Source of the DNA: an uncultured Lachnospiraceae bacterium
GTDB lineage: Bacteria > Bacillota > Clostridia > Lachnospirales > Lachnospiraceae
Assembly: GCA_947630025.1 (NCBI GenBank)
Contig: CANRFZ010000007.1
Location: 1 to 64,000 of the forward strand
DNA: 64,000 nt
Direction: 5' to 3'
The notes below the pieces were generated by a model. That model was given only the letters and a program-made list of their open reading frames with translations. It ran no database searches and was not told the DNA's origin. The stretch's first letter is position 1. Each line of letters begins with the position of its first letter. The translations under genes were made by a program, and so were the position numbers. Shown here piece after piece: positions 27,232 through 36,382 of the stretch.

Positions 27232-28089
27232 ATGTGGGAAGCGATTGCCATCTGCGCAGGCGCCGCAGCCGTGTTGTGCCTGCTGATCTCGGCATGGGAC
27301 TGCAGCAGGTTTGTCACCGTGGAATATGAAATAGAATCCGACAAAGTCCTGAAGCCCTGCACCTTTGTCCTGTTGTCGGATCTGCACAACAAATCCTACG
27401 GAAAAGACCATCAGAAGCTGACGGAACAGATTGACAGGATATCTCCCGATGCGGTTCTGGCGGCGGGAGATATGCTCACCGCCGAGAGGCAGAGCGACTG
27501 GCAGAAGGCGTTGTCCCTGCTGCAAAAGCTGGCGCCCCGATACCGTATCTATTACGGCATGGGGAACCATGAGACTTATCTGAAGACGCACACGGAGAAA
27601 TACGGGGATATCTACAGCAGATACGCCGCCGGACTGCGGGAGGCCGGTATCGAGCCGCTGGTAAATGAGAATGTGTATCTTCCGGAATATAACGTGTCCG
27701 TCTGCGGACTGGAGCTTCCCAAAAAATATTACCGGAAGTTTGTCAAATATCCGATGGCGGCGGAATACCTGACCGGCCTGCTGGGAGAGCCGGCGGCGGC
27801 TTCCTGCCAGATTTTGATTGCGCACACGCCGCAGTACTTTGAGGAGTATGCCGCATGGGGCGCGGATGTGGTCGTGTCGGGCCATGTGCACGGCGGCATT
27901 ATGCGGCTGCCCGTTCTGGGCGGTGTGTTGTCGCCGAATATGACGCTTTTTCCGAAATATGACGGCGGCGCATTCCGGCGGGGCAAGTCTGTGATGATCC
28001 TCAGCCGGGGGCTGGGAACCCACACGGTTCCCGTGCGTGTGTTTAATCCCGGCGAGCTGGTGGTGCTCCGCCTCAAACCACGCGGATGA
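27232..28089 (+). CDS. membrane-anchored metallophosphoesterase
   Basis: About 285 residues. One N-terminal transmembrane segment is followed by a calcineurin-type phosphoesterase domain with all metal motifs: LLSDLHN, AAGDML, GMGNHE, IAHTPQ and SGHVHGG. This is the YaeI/YkuE-like layout; those proteins face the outside and hydrolyse phosphodiester or lipid-linked substrates, but the substrate here is unknown. ATG 27226 is also in frame; 27232 is preferred because AGGAG (27218-27222) is nine bases from it and only three from 27226. scpA follows 22 bases later. Confidence 0.85.
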   Translation: MWEAIAICAGAAAVLCLLISAWDCSRFVTVEYEIESDKVLKPCTFVLLSDLHNKSYGKDHQKLTEQIDRISPDAVLAAGDMLTAERQSDWQKALSLLQKLAPRYRIYYGMGNHETYLKTHTEKYGDIYSRYAAGLREAGIEPLVNENVYLPEYNVSVCGLELPKKYYRKFVKYPMAAEYLTGLLGEPAAASCQILIAHTPQYFEEYAAWGADVVVSGHVHGGIMRLPVLGGVLSPNMTLFPKYDGGAFRRGKSVMILSRGLGTHTVPVRVFNPGELVVLRLKPRG

Positions 28090-28111
28090 GGAACGAAAGG
28101 ACAGGCTTACG

Positions 28112-28897
28112 ATGGCGATAACTGTGAAACTGGAAGTGTTTGAAGGGCCGCTGGATCTGCTCTTGCACCTGATCGATAAGAACAAAGTGGATATCTATGA
28201 TATCCCGATTGTGGAGATCACGGAGCAATACTTGGATTACATCAGGCAGATGGAACGGGAAGACATGAACGTCATGAGCGAGTTTCTCGTGATGGCGGCC
28301 ACCCTGATCGATATCAAGTGCCGGATGCTGCTCCCCAGAGAAGTCAACGAGGAGGGCGAGGAGGAAGATCCGCGGGCGGAGCTGGTGGAAAAGCTGCTGG
28401 AATACAAGATGTGCAAGTATATGTCCTACGAGCTGCGCGACCGGATGGTGGACGCGGAGCGCAGTCTGTATAAAAGGCCGACGCTCCCCAAAGAAGTGGA
28501 AGACTTTAAGTACCCGGTGGACTATGCCGAGCTGATCGGCGACGTGACGCTGAGCAGACTGCATGAGATTTTCCGGCAGATGATGAAACGGCAGGAGGAC
28601 AAGATCGATCCGGTCAGGAGCACGTTCGGCAACATCGAGAAGGACGAGATCGACATGGAGCTGAAGACGACTTTCGTGGAGGCATATGTCCGCAGCCATA
28701 AAACGTTCAGCTTCCGCAGGCTATTGGAAAAGCAGAATAGCAGGATGGAAGTGATCGTGACGTTTCTCGTCATACTGGAGATGATCAAGACGGGTAGAAT
28801 CGGCATAGAGCAGGAGGATATCTGTTCCGACATTATCATCACCGCCAGGGAAGTGGAAGACGACACGCCGCTGCAGCTTACGTCGGTTGCGGAATAG
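28112..28897 (+). CDS. scpA: segregation and condensation protein A
   Basis: Kleisin of the bacterial SMC condensin. 261 residues, start MAITVKLEVFEGPLDLLLHL, the ScpA signature, and a C-terminal winged helix (TFVEAYVRSHKTFSFRRLLE). The frame opens earlier inside the phosphoesterase gene; ATG 28112 is the family start. scpB follows directly; no smc gene is in the window, as expected. Confidence 0.95.
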   Translation: MAITVKLEVFEGPLDLLLHLIDKNKVDIYDIPIVEITEQYLDYIRQMEREDMNVMSEFLVMAATLIDIKCRMLLPREVNEEGEEEDPRAELVEKLLEYKMCKYMSYELRDRMVDAERSLYKRPTLPKEVEDFKYPVDYAELIGDVTLSRLHEIFRQMMKRQEDKIDPVRSTFGNIEKDEIDMELKTTFVEAYVRSHKTFSFRRLLEKQNSRMEVIVTFLVILEMIKTGRIGIEQEDICSDIIITAREVEDDTPLQLTSVAE

Positions 28898-28918
28898 AAA
28901 GAAGGAATGGAAACAGGT

Positions 28919-29488
28919 ATGGAGAGAACAAAAGCAAAAGCGGTATTGGAGGCGATCCTTTTTACGATGGGGGATTCGGTGGCGATAGACGATCTGGCAG
29001 CCGTGATCGAGGAGGACAGGAGCGCTACGAAGGAGATTCTCGACGAGATGGCGCAGGACTATAGCGCCGCGGACCGCGGGATCAGCTTGACGACGCTGGA
29101 CGATGCGGTGCAGATGTGTACCAAGGGCGAGCTTTACGAGTATCTGATCAAAATCGCCAAAGCGCCCAAAAAGTTTGTGCTGACGGACACGCTGCTGGAG
29201 ACGCTTTCCATCATCGCCTACAAGCAGCCGGTGACGAGGCTGGAGATCGAGAAGGTCAGGGGCGTAAGCTGCGACCATGCGGTCAATAAGCTGCTGGAGT
29301 ACGATCTGATCACGGAGGTGGGCCGCATGGACGCGCCCGGACGCCCGCTGCTCTTTGGAACGACGGAGCAGTTTCTGCGGAGCTTCGGCGTGAAATCTCT
29401 GGAAGATCTGCCGGAATTAAACGCCGTGCAGATCGAGGAATTTAAGCAGCAGGCGGAAAACGAGGTGCAGCTTAGGCTGGATATCTGA
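28919..29488 (+). CDS. scpB: segregation and condensation protein B
   Basis: Kite subunit of SMC condensin. 189 residues with two winged helices; family marks are AKAVLEAILFTMGD, TLSIIAYKQPVTRLEIEKVR and GRMDAPGRPLLFGTT. Both ATG 28907 and 28919 are possible; AAGGA abuts 28907 directly, so 28919 (MERTKAKAVLEAILF) is preferred. It begins 9 to 21 bases after scpA, clearly one operon. Confidence 0.94.
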   Translation: MERTKAKAVLEAILFTMGDSVAIDDLAAVIEEDRSATKEILDEMAQDYSAADRGISLTTLDDAVQMCTKGELYEYLIKIAKAPKKFVLTDTLLETLSIIAYKQPVTRLEIEKVRGVSCDHAVNKLLEYDLITEVGRMDAPGRPLLFGTTEQFLRSFGVKSLEDLPELNAVQIEEFKQQAENEVQLRLDI

Positions 29489-29572
29489 CGCGGAATCGCG
29501 TCATAGGAACGGCGGATAGGAAATATATTTTAACGAGAAACTTTTCTGAAACGGAAAGCGTCGGAGAAATAG

Positions 29573-30853
29573 ATGGATATCACAGCCGGTTTTATGCGAC
29601 AAAAGAAATATCATAACAGGAGATTCCGATACAGGGCAGCATCCGTTCTACTGGCGGCTGTCCTGTTTTGCTGCCGCGGCAGCGTCGTCTCGGCGGCGGG
29701 CGGAAGCGGGACGGACGGCACGGCGCGGGAGGAGCTGCAGCTCTATGCGCAGGCGGCGGTTCTGATGGACGCCGATTCGGGCCGCGTCCTCTACGGCAAA
29801 AACGAGAGCGAGATTCTGCCGATGGCCAGCACCACCAAAATCATGACCTGCATTATCGCGCTGGAATACGGCGACATGGACGGGCTCGCGGAGGTGTCCT
29901 CCTACGCCGCCGGTATGCCCAAGGTCAGGCTGGGCGTTTCGCCGGGAGAGCGTTACCGTCTGGGCGATCTATTGTATTCCCTTATGCTGGAGTCCCATAA
30001 CGATTCCGCGGTTGTGATCGCGGAGGCGGTGGGCGGCAGCGTGGAGGGCTTCGCCGGTATGATGAACCGCAAGGCCGCGGAGCTGGGCTGCAAGGACACT
30101 TATTTTATCACGCCCAACGGCCTGGACGCCGCAGAGGACGGCGGCAGGATTCATTCCACCACCGCGGCGGATCTGGCCAGAATCATGGCCTACTGCGTGA
30201 CGGATTCGCCCGCCAAGGATCGGTTTCTGGAGATCACCAGAACGATGAGCTACGATTTCTGCGATGCGGACGGCGCCCGCTCCTTTCACTGCGACAACCA
30301 CAACGCGTTTCTGGGGATGATGGAGGAGGCCCTCTCCGGCAAGACGGGATTTACCAATAACGCGGGCTACTGCTATGTAGGAGCGGTGGAGAGCGGGGAC
30401 AGGATTTTCACGGTGGCGCTGCTGGCCTGCGGCTGGCCCGATCACAAGACGTACAAATGGAGCGACATGAAGACGCTGGCGCAGTACGGCATGGAGCGGT
30501 ATGCCTACCGCGATATCTATGAGCCGCAGCGGTTTCGGGAGATTCCGGTGGCGGACGGGATCGACGGCAGGACACAGGAGCCGTATGCGCAGGCTTTCGT
30601 CCGGGTGGAGGCGGACGACGGCGGGGTGCGGAGCCTGCCGTATCTTCTGTGCGAGGAGGATGCGGTGGAGATCAGGGTGCGGGTGCCGGATGCGCTGCGC
30701 GCGCCGGTGGCCTGCGGAGAACAGGTGGGAGCGGTGGAATACTATCTCAACGGCAGCCTGGTCGAGACGTATCCGGTAGTCACCGTGCAGGGCGCGGAGG
30801 AGAAGACCTGCGAGTGGATCTGCCGGTATGTCCTGCGCCGCTTTCTGCCCTAG
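29573..30853 (+). CDS. D-alanyl-D-alanine carboxypeptidase (peptidase S11)
   Basis: Second S11 penicillin-binding protein of the window. 426 residues: signal peptide (about 20-42), S86xxK89 (STTK), SHN at 141-143, KTG at 257-259. The SHN variant of the SxN motif is seen in sporulation-type DacB/DacF enzymes as well as vegetative ones. The C-terminal domain ends in a short amphipathic helix (CEWICRYVLRRFLP). CGGAG is six bases before ATG 29573. It follows scpB by 84 bases. Confidence 0.92.
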   Translation: MDITAGFMRQKKYHNRRFRYRAASVLLAAVLFCCRGSVVSAAGGSGTDGTAREELQLYAQAAVLMDADSGRVLYGKNESEILPMASTTKIMTCIIALEYGDMDGLAEVSSYAAGMPKVRLGVSPGERYRLGDLLYSLMLESHNDSAVVIAEAVGGSVEGFAGMMNRKAAELGCKDTYFITPNGLDAAEDGGRIHSTTAADLARIMAYCVTDSPAKDRFLEITRTMSYDFCDADGARSFHCDNHNAFLGMMEEALSGKTGFTNNAGYCYVGAVESGDRIFTVALLACGWPDHKTYKWSDMKTLAQYGMERYAYRDIYEPQRFREIPVADGIDGRTQEPYAQAFVRVEADDGGVRSLPYLLCEEDAVEIRVRVPDALRAPVACGEQVGAVEYYLNGSLVETYPVVTVQGAEEKTCEWICRYVLRRFLP

Positions 30854-30921
30854 GAAAGAGCGGGAATTTCTCCGGCGCTGCGCCATTTTCACATTTTCGC
30901 AATTTTTTTTGGAAAAGGTGC

Positions 30922-30950
30922 TAGTCTAGCCGGCAAAAATATGTTATACT
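30922..30950 (+). promoter_or_regulatory. extended -10 promoter of the Na+-pump operon
   Basis: TGT then TATACT at 30945-30950 is a good extended -10; the -35 region (30922-30927) is poor. It sits about 70 bases before the carboxyltransferase gene and upstream of the palindrome at 30995-31006. Confidence 0.45.
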
Positions 30951-30994
30951 ACCCTCGTGTGTTATGCACACCGGTGATAACGTTTTATTATTTA

Positions 30995-31006
30995 TTATCA
31001 TGATAA
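30995..31006. promoter_or_regulatory. 12-base palindrome in the leader of the Na+-pump operon
   Basis: TTATCATGATAA is a perfect palindrome inside an AT-rich tract, 15 bases before the start codon and overlapping the approach to GGAGGG. It is a candidate operator; the TetR and RpiR regulator genes downstream of the operon are possible binders (inference only). Confidence 0.4.
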
Positions 31007-31021
31007 ATGGAGGGCTGAAAA

Positions 31022-32449
31022 ATGAGTACTACTTCTCAAGCGAGACAAAGAATCAACGCTTTGCTCGATGAAAACAGTTTCGTTGAGATCGGTGCGCTCG
31101 TGACGGCACGCGCTACGGATTTCAATCTGAAACAGGCGGACACTCCTTCGGACGGTGTTGTGACCGGCTACGGAGTGATCGAGGGCAATCTTGTGTATGT
31201 GTATAGTCAGGATGCGTCCGTCCTGAACGGAACGGTCGGCGAGATGCACGCAAAGAAGATTGCGAACCTCTATGATCTGGCGCTGAAGACCGGCGCCCCG
31301 GTGATAGGGCTGCTGGACTCCGCGGGACTCAGACTGCAGGAGGCGACGGATGCGCTCAACGGCTTCGGCGAGATCTATATGAAACAGACGCTGGCATCCG
31401 GCGTGATTCCCCAGATCACGGCGGTGTTCGGAAGCTGCGGCGGCGGGCTTGCCCTGATTCCCGGCATGACCGACTTTACCTTTATGGAGGAGAAGAACGC
31501 GAAACTTTTTGTCAATTCCCCCAATGCGCTGGCGGGAAATGAGATTTCCAAATGCGACACGTCCTCGGCGGCATACCAGAGCGAGGAGACGGGCCTGATC
31601 GACGGCATAGGCGACGAGGCATCGATCCTTGCGCAGATCCGTCAGCTTGTGGCGATCCTGCCTGCCAACAACGCGGAGATCGCGGTGGGAGACTGCACGG
31701 ACGATCTGAACAGAGTATGCGCCGATCTCGCGGACTGCGCGGGGGATACGGCCATCGCCCTGTCCCGGATCGCGGACGACGGCGTGTTCGTAGAGGTGAA
31801 GCAGAACTATGCCAAGGACATGGTAGCGGGCTTTATCAGGCTCAACGGCGCCACCGTCGGCGCGGTTGCAAACCGCACGCAGGTATGCGGCGCGGACGGC
31901 GAGGTAACGGAGAAGTTCGAGGCGGCGTTGTCCGTCAACGGCGCGCAGAAGGCGGCGGATTTTGTCAATTTCTGCGATGCGTTTGACATTCCGGTACTCT
32001 CCCTCACCAATGTGACGGGCTACCGCTCCTGCAAGTGCTGCGAGTCCAGAATTGCCAAGGCAGCAGGCAGGCTGACCTATGCGTTTGCCAACGCGACGGT
32101 GCCCAAGGTGAACGTAATCATCGGCAAGGCATACGGAAGCGCGTATGTGGCCATGAATTCCAAAGCGGTGGGCGCGGATATCACGATCGCATGGCCCACG
32201 GCTGAGATCGGCATGATGGACGCCGGCCTCGCGGCGAAGATCATCTGTGACGGACAAGGCTCCGACGCCATCGACGCCTGCGCCAAGGAGTATGCGGCGC
32301 TGCAGAACAATGTGACGAGCGCGGCGCGGAGAGGCTATGTGGATCAGATCGTCGAACCCGCCGACACGCGGAAATATGTCATCGGCGCGTTCGAGATGCT
32401 GGCGGCCAAGTGCGAGGGGCGTCCGGAGAGAAAACACGGTACCGTGTAG
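31022..32449 (+). CDS. carboxyltransferase subunit, MmdA / transcarboxylase 12S-like
   Basis: 475-residue acyl-CoA carboxyltransferase with two crotonase-fold halves. Motifs: DSAGLRLQE, FGSCGGGLALIPGMTDF (first oxyanion loop), NVTGYR and GKAYGSAYVAMNSK (second), then GPT-type AWPTAEIGMMDA. Enzymes of this family move CO2 between biotin and methylmalonyl-CoA, malonyl-CoA or glutaconyl-CoA. It is somewhat shorter than usual (about 510). Being first in an operon with OadG, a biotin carrier, OadB and an OadA-type subunit, it is likely a methylmalonyl-CoA decarboxylase alpha or transcarboxylase 12S subunit; the acyl-CoA cannot be read from the sequence. Confidence 0.88.
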   Translation: MSTTSQARQRINALLDENSFVEIGALVTARATDFNLKQADTPSDGVVTGYGVIEGNLVYVYSQDASVLNGTVGEMHAKKIANLYDLALKTGAPVIGLLDSAGLRLQEATDALNGFGEIYMKQTLASGVIPQITAVFGSCGGGLALIPGMTDFTFMEEKNAKLFVNSPNALAGNEISKCDTSSAAYQSEETGLIDGIGDEASILAQIRQLVAILPANNAEIAVGDCTDDLNRVCADLADCAGDTAIALSRIADDGVFVEVKQNYAKDMVAGFIRLNGATVGAVANRTQVCGADGEVTEKFEAALSVNGAQKAADFVNFCDAFDIPVLSLTNVTGYRSCKCCESRIAKAAGRLTYAFANATVPKVNVIIGKAYGSAYVAMNSKAVGADITIAWPTAEIGMMDAGLAAKIICDGQGSDAIDACAKEYAALQNNVTSAARRGYVDQIVEPADTRKYVIGAFEMLAAKCEGRPERKHGTV

Positions 32450-32466
32450 AAAGGATGATACATCAT

Positions 32467-33204
32467 ATGAAAAAAATATTGGCAGTATTAGGTGTAATCA
32501 CCTGCATGATCGGTCTGTGCGCGTGCGGACAGAAGGAAACGGCCCAGCTGCCCGTAAACGAGTCGGAGCTCTTGTCCGGCTGCGAGACGATGCTCACCAA
32601 CATCAACATGATTGTGGCGCAGGGCGAGGAGGCCATGTCGCAGTACGTGGATTACACGGTCGTATATGACGGGTTCCTCAGCTGGCAGAGCGCCCTGGAG
32701 GATATCGGAACATACAACGGCACGGACGGCGGCACCGTCACGGTCAAAGATGATGAGATCGTCGTCGACCTGAACGTGCTCGGCTCGGAGCACAACGCCG
32801 TCGTCGAATTTGTGATTGATCAGGCCAGCAGCGCGTGGCTGAGCATTTCCGCCAACGTGACGTATTCCTTTGGCGAGCTTATGACCAAGGCGGCGTTAAA
32901 TACCGTGATCGGTATGGGTACGGTGTTTGTGGTTCTGATCTTTATCAGTCTGATTATTTCCTGCTTCGGGCTGCTCTCGAAAGGCGGAAGCGGCAAGGCG
33001 GACAAGGAAGCCGCGGCCAAGAGCGCTGCGGAGGCCGATCCGGTCGTTGCGCAGATCGCCCAGAAGGAGGAGCTTGCGGGAGACGAGGAACTGGTAGCCG
33101 TAATTGCGGCGGCAGTGGCGGCTTACGAGGGCTCCGGCTCCACAGACGGTTTTGTAGTGCGGTCTATCAGAAAATCTAACAAGAGTAAATGGCAGAATGC
33201 CTGA
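32467..33204 (+). CDS. OadG-like gamma subunit with N-terminal lipoprotein-like domain
   Basis: 245 residues. It starts with a lipoprotein-type signal (LCAC, cysteine at residue 20), followed by an extracytoplasmic domain of about 115 residues, a transmembrane segment (about 140-170, IGMGTVFVVLIFISLIIS) and an Ala-rich cytosolic tail ending VAAYEGSGSTDGFVVRSIRK, the usual end of OadG proteins. OadG holds the decarboxylase on the membrane pump. Classic OadG is about 80 residues and begins at the membrane segment; the outer domain here is extra. ATG 32467, 17 bases after the carboxyltransferase gene, with AAGGA upstream. Confidence 0.82.
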   Translation: MKKILAVLGVITCMIGLCACGQKETAQLPVNESELLSGCETMLTNINMIVAQGEEAMSQYVDYTVVYDGFLSWQSALEDIGTYNGTDGGTVTVKDDEIVVDLNVLGSEHNAVVEFVIDQASSAWLSISANVTYSFGELMTKAALNTVIGMGTVFVVLIFISLIISCFGLLSKGGSGKADKEAAAKSAAEADPVVAQIAQKEELAGDEELVAVIAAAVAAYEGSGSTDGFVVRSIRKSNKSKWQNA

Positions 33205-33225
33205 AAGTCATAGGAGGACATGAAA

Positions 33226-33600
33226 ATGAAAAATTATACCATTACCGTAAACGGAAGCGTGTATGACGTAGTAGTAGAAGAAGGCGCGGCAGGCGGTGCG
33301 CCTGCGGCTCCGGCTCCCGCAGCGCCCAAGGCTGCTCCCAAGGCGGCTCCGGCTCCAGCGGCTGCACCCAAGGCAGCCGGCGCAGGCAGCATCAAGATCG
33401 AAGCTGGCGCGGCAGGCAAAGTATTTAAGATCGAGGCAAGCGTAGGGCAGTCGGTGAAGAAGGGCGACGCCGTCGTAATCGTCGAGGCGATGAAGATGGA
33501 GATCCCCGTAGTGGCGCCCGAGGACGGTACTGTAGCCAGTATCGATGTGGCGGTAGGCGACGCTGTTGAGGCAGGCGCGCTGCTGGCGACGTTGAACTGA
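33226..33600 (+). CDS. biotin carboxyl carrier protein (transcarboxylase 1.3S / MmdC-like)
   Basis: 124 residues. N-terminal MKNYTITVNGSVYDVVVEEG, an Ala/Pro/Lys hinge (about 21-53) and a biotinyl domain with EAMKM, biotin on K90. It carries CO2 between the carboxyltransferases and the membrane subunit OadB. AGGAGG at 33212-33217 is eight bases from ATG 33226 but only two from the in-frame ATG 33220, so 33226 is chosen. Neither carboxyltransferase in this operon has its own biotin domain, so this is the only carrier here. Confidence 0.92.
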   Translation: MKNYTITVNGSVYDVVVEEGAAGGAPAAPAPAAPKAAPKAAPAPAAAPKAAGAGSIKIEAGAAGKVFKIEASVGQSVKKGDAVVIVEAMKMEIPVVAPEDGTVASIDVAVGDAVEAGALLATLN

Positions 33601-33653
33601 CCGCGCGGGCCGGTTACGGCCCCGCGTAATTAAGACTACAGGAGGTTAAGAAA

Positions 33654-34799
33654 ATGTATATCGTCAACACGCTTGACAATCTGATACACCAGACCGCTTT
33701 CTTTAATCTGGAAGTCGGCAACTATATCATGATTGTCGTGGCTCTTGTATTTCTCTATCTGGCTATTGCCAAAGGATTTGAACCGCTCCTGCTGGTTCCG
33801 ATTGCTTTCGGTATGCTGTTAGTCAATATCTATCCGGATATTATGGCGGAGTACGGCGAAGGCGGTGCAGGCGGCGGCTTACTGTATTACTTCTACAAAC
33901 TGGACGAGTGGGCGATCCTGCCGTCGTTAATCTTTATGGGCGTCGGCGCGATGACGGACTTCGGGCCGCTGATTGCGAACCCTAAGAGCTTTCTGCTGGG
34001 CGCGGCGGCACAGTTCGGTATCTTCGCGGCGTACTTCGGCGCTATCGCCATGGGCTTTAACGACAAGGCAGCCGCGGCGATCTCGATCATCGGCGGCGCG
34101 GACGGCCCGACTTCGATCTTCCTTGCGGGCAAGCTGCAGCAGACGGCTCTGCTGGGGCCCATCGCGGTGGCGGCGTATTCCTATATGTCGCTGGTGCCGA
34201 TCATACAGCCCCCGATCATGAAGCTGCTCACCACGGAGAAAGAGCGCAAGATCAAGATGGCGCAGCTCCGTCCGGTCAGCAAGCTGGAGAGGATTCTGTT
34301 CCCGATCATCGTAACGATCGTGGTATCCCTGATCCTGCCTACGACGGCGCCGCTTGTCGGTATGCTGATGCTGGGCAACCTGTTCAGGGAGTGCGGCGTT
34401 GTCAGACAGCTTACGGACACGGCATCTAACGCACTGATGTATATCGTCGTTATCATCCTCGGCACGTCCGTAGGCGCGACTACCAGCGCACAGGCATTCT
34501 TAAATCTGGACACGATTAAGATCGTTGTGCTGGGCCTGATCGCGTTTTGCTTCGGCACGGCAGCCGGCGTATTGTTCGGCAAGCTGATGTGCGTACTGAC
34601 GAAGGGCAAGGTCAACCCGTTAATCGGCTCGGCGGGCGTATCGGCGGTGCCGATGGCGGCCAGAGTGTCGCAGAAGGTCGGCGCGGAGGCCGATCCTACC
34701 AACTTCCTGCTGATGCACGCCATGGGGCCTAACGTGGCAGGCGTAATCGGCACGGCGGTGGCAGCCGGCGTCTTCATGGCAGTATTCGGCGTATTTTGA
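33654..34799 (+). CDS. oadB: Na+-translocating decarboxylase beta subunit
   Basis: Membrane subunit that decarboxylates carboxybiotin and exports Na+. 381 residues with about nine hydrophobic segments. Family motifs: [18 protein letters not shown] (ion-site Asp), [31 protein letters not shown] and [21 protein letters not shown] lies eight bases before ATG 33654. Upstream, a GC-rich hairpin (CGCGGGCC 33604-33611 with GGCCCCGCG 33618-33626) sits between the carrier gene and this gene and may adjust subunit ratios. Confidence 0.95.
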   Translation: MYIVNTLDNLIHQTAFFNLEVGNYIMIVVALVFLYLAIAKGFEPLLLVPIAFGMLLVNIYPDIMAEYGEGGAGGGLLYYFYKLDEWAILPSLIFMGVGAMTDFGPLIANPKSFLLGAAAQFGIFAAYFGAIAMGFNDKAAAAISIIGGADGPTSIFLAGKLQQTALLGPIAVAAYSYMSLVPIIQPPIMKLLTTEKERKIKMAQLRPVSKLERILFPIIVTIVVSLILPTTAPLVGMLMLGNLFRECGVVRQLTDTASNALMYIVVIILGTSVGATTSAQAFLNLDTIKIVVLGLIAFCFGTAAGVLFGKLMCVLTKGKVNPLIGSAGVSAVPMAARVSQKVGAEADPTNFLLMHAMGPNVAGVIGTAVAAGVFMAVFGVF

Positions 34800-34834
34800 T
34801 GCAAGATAAGTATAGAGAAAGGAATGAAAATAAA

Positions 34835-36271
34835 ATGGCAGAACAGATTAAAAAGCCGGTCGGCATTATGGAAACCGTTCTTCGCGACGCGCATCAGTCT
34901 TTGATCGCGACCAGAATGCCCACCGAAAAAATGCTTCCGATCGTAGAGACGATGGATCAGGTCGGCTATCATGCGGTAGAGTGCTGGGGCGGTGCGACCT
35001 TTGACGCATCCCTCCGCTTCCTGAAAGAAGATCCGTGGGAGAGACTGCGGAAACTGAGAGACGGTTTTAAGAAGACAAAGCTGCAGATGTTATTCAGAGG
35101 CCAGAACATTCTGGGCTACAGACCTTATGCGGATGATGTGGTATATGCGTTTGTGGAGAAGTCTATTGCAAACGGCATCGACGTGATCAGGATTTTTGAC
35201 TGCCTGAACGATATCCGCAACCTGCAGGCGGCGGTGGATGCCGCTAATAAGATTAAGAAGCAGGAAGGCAGAGGCGAATCTCAGGTTGCCCTGTCCTATA
35301 CGCTGGGCGATGCCTACACGCTGGAATACTGGGCGGATATGGCCAAGAAGATCGAGGAGATGGGCGCGGATTCCATCTGCATCAAGGATATGGCGGGCCT
35401 TCTCGTTCCTTACCGTGCGGCGGAACTGGTCAAGACCTTAAAGGAGAGCACCAAGCTGCCGATCCAGCTCCATACGCACTACACTTCCGGCGTAGCTTCC
35501 ATGACCTATCTGAAAGCCGTCGAAGCGGGCGTGGACGTTATCGACTGCGCTATCTCGCCGTTCGCGCTGGGCACTTCCCAGCCTGCGACGGAGGTTATGG
35601 TGGAGACCTTCAAGGGCACCGAGTACGATACGGGATATGATCAGGAGATTCTGGCTAAGATCGCGGATTACTTCCGTCCTTATCGTGAGGAGTGCATCGA
35701 ATCCGGCCTGATGAGCACCAAGGTGCTGGGCGTCAACATCAACACGCTGCGCTATCAGGTGCCGGGCGGTATGCTCTCCAACATGGTAAGCCAGTTGAAA
35801 GAGCAGAAAGCGGAAGATAAATATCAGGAAGTGCTGGAGGAGATTCCGAGAGTCCGCAAGGACTGCGGCGAGCCGCCTCTGGTTACGCCTTCCTCGCAGA
35901 TCGTCGGCACACAGGCGGTATTTAATGTGCTGATGGGCGAGAGATACAAGATGGCGACAGGCGAATTTAAGGATCTGCTGCGCGGCAATTACGGGCAGAC
36001 GGTTAAGCCTATGAATCAGGAAGTCATCGACAAGGTTATCCCCGGCGAACCCCGCTCCACGGCGCGTTCCGCAGAGGCCACCGGCCATGTGGAGCCGGAG
36101 CTTGCGGGCTTGGAGGCGGAGATGAAGGAGTGGAAGCAGCAGGACGAGGATGTACTGTCCTACGCACTGTTCCCGCAGGTTGCCATCGACTTCTTCAAGT
36201 ATCGTCAGGCGCAGCAGGAGAAAGTCGATATGACCGTGGCAGATACAAAGAACGCGGCATATCCGGTATAA
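34835..36271 (+). CDS. oadA: oxaloacetate decarboxylase alpha / transcarboxylase 5S-type subunit
   Basis: 478-residue pyruvate/oxaloacetate carboxyltransferase. TIM-barrel marks: METVLRDAHQSL (metal Asp), FRGQNILGY, CIKDMAGLL (carbamylated Lys) and LHTHYTSG (metal His pair). After the conserved tail domain the protein stops; there is no C-terminal biotinyl domain, unlike Klebsiella OadA (about 595 residues) and like the 5S subunit of Propionibacterium transcarboxylase. It must therefore use the separate carrier at 33226. ATG 34835 chosen for MAEQIKKPVGIMETVLRDA; AAAGGA upstream. Last gene before a strong terminator. Confidence 0.93.
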   Translation: MAEQIKKPVGIMETVLRDAHQSLIATRMPTEKMLPIVETMDQVGYHAVECWGGATFDASLRFLKEDPWERLRKLRDGFKKTKLQMLFRGQNILGYRPYADDVVYAFVEKSIANGIDVIRIFDCLNDIRNLQAAVDAANKIKKQEGRGESQVALSYTLGDAYTLEYWADMAKKIEEMGADSICIKDMAGLLVPYRAAELVKTLKESTKLPIQLHTHYTSGVASMTYLKAVEAGVDVIDCAISPFALGTSQPATEVMVETFKGTEYDTGYDQEILAKIADYFRPYREECIESGLMSTKVLGVNINTLRYQVPGGMLSNMVSQLKEQKAEDKYQEVLEEIPRVRKDCGEPPLVTPSSQIVGTQAVFNVLMGERYKMATGEFKDLLRGNYGQTVKPMNQEVIDKVIPGEPRSTARSAEATGHVEPELAGLEAEMKEWKQQDEDVLSYALFPQVAIDFFKYRQAQQEKVDMTVADTKNAAYPV

Positions 36272-36334
36272 TCTTTGATCAAAAATTCATCACTGTTTTC
36301 CGCCGTACAAAGCGGATGGCGGGAAGGCAGCATC

Positions 36335-36375
36335 AAACGGGGACGGTTTTTATGCCGTTCCCGTTTCCTTTTTTC
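36335..36375 (+). terminator. terminator of the Na+-pump operon
   Basis: AAACGGGGACGG (36335-36346) pairs with CCGTTCCCGTTT (one G-T pair) around a TTTTTATG loop and is followed by CCTTTTTT. Strong rho-independent terminator. Confidence 0.85.
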
Positions 36376-36382
36376 CGAATCT

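Noticed and set aside
30998-32437. 479-codon open frame opposite the carboxyltransferase gene
   Set aside because: Antisense shadow of a strongly supported gene.
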